From positions 1 through 64,000 of the forward strand of contig NZ_BAABJZ010000093.1 in assembly GCF_039543565.1 (NCBI RefSeq): DNA of 64,000 nt, given 5' to 3'. The notes beneath the pieces are model-generated. The model was not told the DNA's origin. It saw only the letters and a program-made list of their open reading frames with translations, and did no database searches. This document shows, in pieces, positions 58,707 to 64,000 of the stretch; position 1 is the stretch's first letter; each line of letters begins with the position of its first letter. Source of the stretch: Ferrimonas pelagia (GTDB taxonomy: Bacteria; Pseudomonadota; Gammaproteobacteria; Enterobacterales; Shewanellaceae). The position numbers and the translations under genes are program-made.

Positions 58707-59201
58707 ATGAAAACTGTAAAAGGATTTACCCTGATTGAGTTGGTGGTGGTGATCATCATCCTCGGCATTCTGGCCGTCACGGCTGCGCCCAAGTTTATCG
58801 ATCTGGCTGGCGATGCTCGGCGGGCGACATTGCAGGGGATCAAAGGTGCCATGGTTTCCACCGCCGAGCTGGTTTATCTCAAGGCCGCCGTTGCCGGTGT
58901 CGAGTCGGACAGTCGGGCTGATCTGGATGTTGATAGTGTCATCTTTGAAATCAAACATGGCTACCCGGAAGCATTTCCTGAAGGGGGTAATGCCGGGATC
59001 CTCGATGCGCTGGAGTTGGATGACGCGCTTGAGATCTGCTTTGGCAGCGGGGCGCGGTGTCATCAAAGCAACTCTTCGAATGTTCGCATTGGTTTCAAGA
59101 TGACGCCGGATGAGCCCTGTTTCGTTCGATATATTGAGTCCGGTGGCACCGATGGTGTCGATGGCGATGTCACCATCATTGTTGAAGATGACGGCTGTTG
59201 A
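58707..59201 (+). CDS. MshA-like type IV pilin, orphan
   Basis: A 164-residue pilin. The prepilin leader MKTVKG is followed by FTLIELVVVIIILGILAVTA: cleavage after Gly6, N-methylated Phe, and Glu at mature position 5. The mature part resembles MSHA pilins of Vibrio/Shewanella (APKFIDLAGDARRATLQGIK, one disulfide-type Cys pair near EICFGSGARC). No other MSHA or type IV pilus assembly genes are near, so it must use machinery encoded elsewhere. A palindrome lies just before it. Confidence 0.9.
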   Translation: MKTVKGFTLIELVVVIIILGILAVTAAPKFIDLAGDARRATLQGIKGAMVSTAELVYLKAAVAGVESDSRADLDVDSVIFEIKHGYPEAFPEGGNAGILDALELDDALEICFGSGARCHQSNSSNVRIGFKMTPDEPCFVRYIESGGTDGVDGDVTIIVEDDGC

Positions 59202-59282
59202 GACCGCCAAGGTATTTGTCCTTTATTAATGGCTGACCCTTTGAGACCCTTATCTCTGTTTTATTTGGGTTTAGGATGATCC

Positions 59283-61922
59283 ATGGATGAATTTGTACTG
59301 GCTGTCACGCTGTTGTTGGTGGCATTGGGCGGCCTGCTTTGTGGCTACGCCGGTTATTTTGGCCAGCGTCGGCTCAAGGGGCGGGTAAGCCAGCTGGAGC
59401 AGGAGCTGAATGCGTTGCGCCAGCATGTCCTGAGCCTGGCGGCTGGTAACAAGATTGCGGCGACGCCTGAGCGGGGTCGAGCGGATAAGACGTCGCCGGC
59501 GGCAGAACTCCCCCCAACCGCTCCTCTTTCCACCCCTGCGCCAGCCGTGGCCAAGCCTCGCGCGGCAAGTTATTCCTCGGTACCGACGCGACCGGAATTG
59601 GCACAGTCTCCCGCCTGGCTTACCTTTATTCAAACCCACTGGATGATCCTGATCGGCGGCTTTTCGTTGGCGCTGGCGGGGATCTTCTTGATCCGCTATT
59701 CGGTCGAGTCCGGCCTGCTCAGTCCGGCTATCCGCGTCGGCGCTGCGGTGCTATTTGGTTGTGGCCTGATCGGCCTGGCCAGTTGGCTTAAGGTGTATCG
59801 CGAGGATGGGCGCATTCATGCGGCGTGTGCCGGAGCGGGGGCGTTGATCTTGTATGCCGCGACTTTGGCGTCCGGCGCTCTGTATGGCTGGTTGCCACCG
59901 GGGTGGGTGTTTGGCTTGCTGGCGTTGATCTCGGCGCTAAGCATGGGTCTGGCGCTGCGCCATGGCCCAGTGTTGGCCGCCCTAGGCGTGCTCGGCGCGT
60001 TTATTGTGCCGCTGTTGGTCAGCACCGGCAGCAACAACATGGCGGCCGCGCTGGGCTATGCCCTGATCGTCGCGGCCGGTGGCTTTGCGTTGCTGCGCTT
60101 TGTCTACCGCGATTGGTTATGGTGGGGCGTATGGGGTGGCGCTCTGGCGTGGCTGTTGCTGTCACTGATGGAGCCGACCCAGTTGTCCGGTTGGCGCTCG
60201 CTCTACCTGACGGCGTTGGCCTGGTTGGGTTTTGCTTTGCCGCTGTTTGGTTGGCGGTTGCAGCCGGGGGCGACATTAAGTTCGCACTCTGCGGCGCTGC
60301 GGCAAAGTCTGTTGGTCGTTTGGGCGGCGCTGGCCTTCTGTCAGTGGGCGATATTGGAAGTGGAAAGTGTGACGGTTTGGCTGTTCCCCGGTGCCGCCGG
60401 ACTTTGGCTGTTGGCCCTGCTGCTGTCCCGTCATGAGATCCGCCATGCGCGTTGGTGGCCGCTGCTGACGTTGCTGCCGCCGATCTTGAACCTGTTGGCC
60501 CTCTCCAGCCCGTCGATCTTAAAGCCGCTGCTGCCGGCGGTGCAGCATACCGGCTACCTCGTGATGGCGGGATTGTTCTCGGTGTTGGCGGTGGTGCTGG
60601 CGGGCAGACTGGGCTGGCGCCGGCAACAGGCGGGATGGATGGCGCTGGCGACCGGCGTGCCGCTGTTGATGGCGGTATTGGTGGATCTGCGCTTGGCCCA
60701 TCAGGTGGGGGGCTATCTGCCCGTTTGGCTGTTTGTGGGCCTGACGCTGCTTAGCGGCATGACGTTGTGGATCTGGCTGCGGCGGCAAATGCACAGCGAT
60801 GCGGTTTCTGCCGTCCTCATTTTGGCGCTGCAGGGGGCGATCAGCCTGGCTTTGATCGCGGCGCTCAAAGAGCTGCGTTTGACGCTGGGCTTGTCGGCTC
60901 AGTGGTTAACCCTGGTTGCTCTGTTGCGATACGTGCCGGATCAGTCTTGGTCGATCAAAGGGCTGCGCTGGCAGGGCAACCCGCTGGATCTGGTTGCCCG
61001 GGCGCTGCTGTTGGCGGTGGTGCTGCGGTTGACCCTCAACCCTTGGTTACCGGAATACGGCGCCAGTGGCGAGGCGCTGTTGTTGACCTATCTGGGTTGC
61101 TTCTTGTTGGCGCTGACGACCTTGTTGCTGCTCTATCGACGGCCCGGCCCGCGCGCATTGCGGCTCAGTTTCGAGGCGGGCACGCTGCAGCTGTTTGCTT
61201 TGGCGGTGGCCGCGTGCACGCGCTATCAGCTGTACGATGGACAGATCTTTAAGGCCGAGTTCGGCTGGCTGGAAGCGGGGATCTACGTGATGACGCTGCT
61301 GGCTGGCAGTGCCGCCTATCGCTACCGTTGTGAGCGGACGCCGAGTCGCTTGCTTGGCGGGCTGGCGGAGATCCAACTGTTGTTGGGCTTGGGGCTGTAT
61401 CTGCTGTTTGCGTTGCTGCGTAATCCACTGTGGACCGAGCAGGCGGTGGGCACGACGCCGCTGTGGAATGTGTTGCTGTTGATCTATGGCGCACCGGCGT
61501 TGCTGTTAGTGGCTCAGGCGCTACTGCGACGGGATCGCTGGCGTGAGCCGATCATCGGCCTCGCGGGCGCCTCGGCCTTGCTGTTTTTGATCTTACAGAT
61601 CCGTCATCTCTGGCACGGTGGCCTGCTGCCGCATCAACCGGTCTTGGTTGGGGAGCTGTACAGCTATTCGGTGTTGGGGCTCATGGTGGGGATCGGTTTG
61701 CTGTTGACGGCCGCGAGGTGGCATTTGGCGTTGGTGCAAAAGTTGGGCACGGCGGCGTTGCTGTTGGTGATCCTTAAGATCTTCTTCTGGGATATGGCCG
61801 GTTTGGACGGACTGTGGCGGGTGGCGTCGTTTCTCGGTCTGGGGATCACCCTGCTGGGGGTGGCGTACCTGCATAATCGGCTGCAGATCCCGGTCTCGGG
61901 ACAGGGTCAGCAAGGGGCTTGA
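59283..61922 (+). CDS. DUF2339 polytopic membrane protein
   Basis: An 879-residue protein with an N-terminal anchor, a coiled-coil segment (RRLKGRVSQLEQELNALRQ), a Pro/Ala-rich linker, and more than twenty membrane spans from about residue 115. This matches the DUF2339 family. Its function is unknown; some relatives occur near cell-envelope genes. The start at 59283 follows AGGATGATCC. Complete in the window; it ends 52 bases before the end of the convergent lipoprotein gene. Confidence 0.88.
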   Translation: MDEFVLAVTLLLVALGGLLCGYAGYFGQRRLKGRVSQLEQELNALRQHVLSLAAGNKIAATPERGRADKTSPAAELPPTAPLSTPAPAVAKPRAASYSSVPTRPELAQSPAWLTFIQTHWMILIGGFSLALAGIFLIRYSVESGLLSPAIRVGAAVLFGCGLIGLASWLKVYREDGRIHAACAGAGALILYAATLASGALYGWLPPGWVFGLLALISALSMGLALRHGPVLAALGVLGAFIVPLLVSTGSNNMAAALGYALIVAAGGFALLRFVYRDWLWWGVWGGALAWLLLSLMEPTQLSGWRSLYLTALAWLGFALPLFGWRLQPGATLSSHSAALRQSLLVVWAALAFCQWAILEVESVTVWLFPGAAGLWLLALLLSRHEIRHARWWPLLTLLPPILNLLALSSPSILKPLLPAVQHTGYLVMAGLFSVLAVVLAGRLGWRRQQAGWMALATGVPLLMAVLVDLRLAHQVGGYLPVWLFVGLTLLSGMTLWIWLRRQMHSDAVSAVLILALQGAISLALIAALKELRLTLGLSAQWLTLVALLRYVPDQSWSIKGLRWQGNPLDLVARALLLAVVLRLTLNPWLPEYGASGEALLLTYLGCFLLALTTLLLLYRRPGPRALRLSFEAGTLQLFALAVAACTRYQLYDGQIFKAEFGWLEAGIYVMTLLAGSAAYRYRCERTPSRLLGGLAEIQLLLGLGLYLLFALLRNPLWTEQAVGTTPLWNVLLLIYGAPALLLVAQALLRRDRWREPIIGLAGASALLFLILQIRHLWHGGLLPHQPVLVGELYSYSVLGLMVGIGLLLTAARWHLALVQKLGTAALLLVILKIFFWDMAGLDGLWRVASFLGLGITLLGVAYLHNRLQIPVSGQGQQGA

Positions 61923-61973
61923 TGGTCGTCAGCTCGGTCAATGGATGGGGCGCTCCATGCCCCAAAACTCAGG

Positions 61974-62507
61974 TTATTGGCCGCCCAGTGGGTCGAGGGC
62001 TTCTTCCGCGGCTTTGCGCTTCGCATCCATCTCCTCTTGTGCCTTTTGTAAGGCGTCCGCTTCGGCATTCTCCACGGCGTCGGCTGTTTGTTGCTGCTGC
62101 TCGTCTACCATATCGCTGGCACTTTGCTTGGCGTCGCCATAAGCGTCACTGACGCTGTCTTTCGCATCGCCATAGGCTTCGTTCACGCTCTCTTTGGCAT
62201 TGCCGTATGCGTCACTGACGCTCTCCTTGGTGGACTCATAGGCATCATTGACGGCGTCGGAGGCGGCGTCGATATTGTCCTTATTGGCGTCGTAAAGCTC
62301 ACTGGCTTCCTCTTTGATGCCATTGTAGGCATCGCTGGCGGTGTCGCTGACCGCCTCGGTGGCCTCCTGCGCGCTCTGTTTGAGCTCGGCCGCAGCGTCG
62401 GCGATCTCTTTGCTGGTTTGTTCCTGTTTTTGCTCCGAGCAGGCACTGACGGCGAGCAGGGTGAAGCCAGCAAACAGCAGTGGGTGGATCCGGTCTTTGA
62501 TGGACAT
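61974..62507 (-). CDS. Repeat-rich helical lipoprotein (LEA/apolipoprotein-like)
   Basis: A 177-residue lipoprotein: signal peptide with lipobox LAVSAC (Cys23), then a highly charged, Ala/Ser/Asp-rich helical region of 11-residue-type repeats such as SVSDAYGNAKESVNEAYGDA. The pattern resembles LEA and apolipoprotein-like amphipathic helices, and could coat membranes or protect envelope components under stress; no experimental link is known to me. The start at 62507 has a strong AAGGAG and opens the signal peptide. It is convergent with DUF2339. Confidence 0.82.
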   Translation of the reverse strand: MSIKDRIHPLLFAGFTLLAVSACSEQKQEQTSKEIADAAAELKQSAQEATEAVSDTASDAYNGIKEEASELYDANKDNIDAASDAVNDAYESTKESVSDAYGNAKESVNEAYGDAKDSVSDAYGDAKQSASDMVDEQQQQTADAVENAEADALQKAQEEMDAKRKAAEEALDPLGGQ

Positions 62508-62736
62508 ACATGCGCTCCTTAAGCGTGTGGCGATCAAGATGGCTCTGCATAGATTAGACCAAGATGGCTTCATGCGAGCATGAGGTCTGCCTGTGGGTAA
62601 ATGTGTTGAAAACTTGCTTCATGGTCGATGGCCTCTGGATCGGGCTTGGTTGGATAATCGCCACTTTACTGAAGCGAGTGAGCCGATTTTCGATTAATGT
62701 GAGGCGGAGGGTGTTGGATATCTTTTGGAGAATGTG

Positions 62737-63660
62737 ATGCTTGGAATGGACGTAATTGCCTTAGCTGTCGTGGTTTTGGTGGGGATCCTGATCCTCACTG
62801 GCATCAAGATGGTGCCGCAGGGCTACCAGTATACGGTTGAACGATTCGGTAAATTTACCCGGGTGTTAAGTCCGGGCCTGACGGTGATCGTGCCGATTGT
62901 GGATAACATTGGCCGCAAACAAAATATGATGGAGCAGGTGCTGGATATTCTGCCGCAGGAGGTGATCTCCGCAGATAATGCTCAGGTCACCACGGATGCC
63001 GTGTGTTTTTTCCAGGTTCAGGATGCGGTTCGTGCCTCTTATGAGGTCAATGATCTCGAGTTAGCGATGCAGAACCTAGTGATGACCAATATCCGTGCGG
63101 TACTCGGCTCGATGGAGCTGGACGAGATGTTGTCGAATCGGGATCGGATCAATGCGGCGCTGCTGACCAAGGTGGATGAGGCGACCGATCCTTGGGGCGT
63201 TAAGGTGACCCGGATCGAGATCAGAGACATCAGCCCGCCGCGGGATCTGGTGGATGCGATGGCGCGTCAGATGAAGGCTGAGCGGGAGAAGCGGGCGTCC
63301 ATCCTTGAAGCGGAAGGGGAGCGGGAAGCGGCCATTAAGGTGGCAGAGGGGCAGAAGCAATCTGAGATCCTCAAGGCCGAAGGTGAGCTGGAAGCCGCCA
63401 AACGTCAGGCGGAAGCGCGGGAGCGTCTGGCCGAGGCGGAAGCCAATGCCACCCAGATGGTGTCCAAGGCGATCGCCGAGGGGGATATGCAGGCGATCAA
63501 TTACTTTGTGGCGCAGAAATATGTCGAGGCGCTCAAAGCCGTGGGCACCGCCGACAGCAGTAAGCTGGTAATGATGCCGCTAGAGGCGAGCAGCATTATT
63601 GGCTCGGTCGCGGGGATCAGTGAGTTATTGAAAGGCGGCGCTCAGTCAGGAGGGAAATGA
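62737..63660 (+). CDS. qmcA: SPFH/Band-7 membrane protein QmcA (paraslipin)
   Basis: A 307-residue protein: N-terminal membrane anchor (VIALAVVVLVGILILTGI), SPFH domain (VPQGYQYTVERFGKF, RVLSPGLTVIVPIVDNIG) and a long Ala/Glu-rich coiled coil typical of flotillin-like proteins, ending in a region with AINYFVAQKYVEAL. QmcA-type proteins scaffold membrane domains and associate with FtsH-type proteolysis. The ATG at 62737 has GGAG at six bases. It overlaps the NfeD gene by four bases, the standard QmcA-NfeD pair. Confidence 0.95.
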   Translation: MLGMDVIALAVVVLVGILILTGIKMVPQGYQYTVERFGKFTRVLSPGLTVIVPIVDNIGRKQNMMEQVLDILPQEVISADNAQVTTDAVCFFQVQDAVRASYEVNDLELAMQNLVMTNIRAVLGSMELDEMLSNRDRINAALLTKVDEATDPWGVKVTRIEIRDISPPRDLVDAMARQMKAEREKRASILEAEGEREAAIKVAEGQKQSEILKAEGELEAAKRQAEARERLAEAEANATQMVSKAIAEGDMQAINYFVAQKYVEALKAVGTADSSKLVMMPLEASSIIGSVAGISELLKGGAQSGGK

Positions 63661-64000
63661 TGGTGATCACCGCATGGCTTGAGGCGTTACAGCCCTGGCA
63701 TTGGTTGCTGCTGGCGCTGTTGATGCTGGGCGCGGAAGCATTGGGAACCGGTGGCTTTTTGTTGGGAGCCGCTGCGGCGGCATGCCTGTTGGCGCTGTTG
63801 TTGTGGCTGCTGCCAGAGTGGGGCTGGGCGGGCCAGTTTATGGTCTTTGGTCTGGCGACGCTGCTGCTCAGTGTGGCGTATTGGAAGTTATTTCGTGGCT
63901 ATAACGAACGGACTGAGCAACCGACCTTGAATGATCGGGCGGCGCAGATGATCGGCCGCCAGTGGGTGTTGGAGGTTGCGGTTCCCAGTGGCGAGAGTCG
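63657..64000 (+). CDS. NfeD family protein, 5' part (cut by the window end)
   Basis: The first 114 codons of a protein that starts MMVITAWLEALQPWHW and has two to three membrane spans (LLALLMLGAEALGTGGFLLG; LLALLLWLLPEWGWAG; FMVFGLATLLLSVAY) followed by the beginning of the OB-fold domain (AAQMIGRQWVLEVAV). It follows qmcA with a four-base overlap and AGGAGGG, as the short NfeD partner (YbbK-like) does. It would help QmcA build membrane domains. The C-terminus lies outside. Confidence 0.9.
   Translation, partial: MMVITAWLEALQPWHWLLLALLMLGAEALGTGGFLLGAAAAACLLALLLWLLPEWGWAGQFMVFGLATLLLSVAYWKLFRGYNERTEQPTLNDRAAQMIGRQWVLEVAVPSGES

Overview
The window is about 64 kb of chromosome from a gammaproteobacterium. 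Gene order and protein sequences point to the Shewanella/Ferrimonas side of the Alteromonadales: yicC next to rph-pyrE, coaBC-dut-slmA, radC, rpmB-rpmG, mutM, coaD, a surface-glycan block ending in kdkA and waaA, then kbl-tdh, and glpE-glpG with a fliL-like gene and ubiC. The backbone is GC-rich. Two stretches stand out by lower GC: the lipoprotein/vitellogenin-like pair (about 4.4-8.0 kb) and a small integrated element (8.3-14.05 kb). The genus is inferred, not proven. No rRNA, tRNA or CRISPR array was recognised.

Layout. 0.4-4.3 kb: a one-protein hybrid two-component regulator. 4.4-8.0 kb: a secreted lipoprotein and a secreted protein resembling the N-terminal module of vitellogenin-type lipid carriers. 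8.3-14.05 kb: a 5.7 kb integrated element in the 3' end of yicC, bounded by a 21-bp direct repeat (20/21 identical). It carries a tyrosine integrase, an AlpA-like regulator, a DUF3987 P-loop protein, a MobV-type relaxase with a candidate oriT, a membrane protein of unknown function, and two large nested palindromes. The element separates yicC from the hairpin that was probably its own terminator. 14-25.8 kb: housekeeping genes (yicC, rph-attenuator-pyrE, coaBC-dut-slmA, radC, rpmBG, mutM, wzi-like, coaD).

25.9-39.5 kb lies between coaD and waaA, the usual place for LPS-core genes. It holds nonulosonate (sialic-acid-like) activation and transfer genes, including a fused CMP-sugar synthetase/PseG-like protein and a NeuB-type synthase. 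It also holds an overlapping four-gene module (HAD phosphatase, nucleotidyltransferase-kinase fusion, nucleotidyltransferase, WavE-like protein), UDP-glucose dehydrogenase with a UDP-uronate epimerase, Kdo kinase and Kdo transferase. Together these suggest an acidic, probably phosphorylated, surface glycan.

39.6-49.5 kb: a TetR regulator, threonine catabolism (kbl-tdh), a secreted GH31 glycosidase, a 1.2 kb noncoding gap, a DUF2057 protein, glpE-glpG, a FliL-like protein and ubiC. 49.5-56.1 kb: a copper/silver locus with a Cys/His-rich secreted protein, a secreted protein with four metal-binding modules, a CusB adaptor with five more (four of them near-identical 114-bp tandem repeats) and CusA. 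Fragments of a second cusA flank the intact gene on both sides. 56.3-58.6 kb: a tandemly duplicated membrane-protein module with one Xre regulator. 58.7-64 kb: an orphan MshA-like pilin, a DUF2339 protein, a repeat-rich lipoprotein, and a QmcA/NfeD pair cut by the window end.
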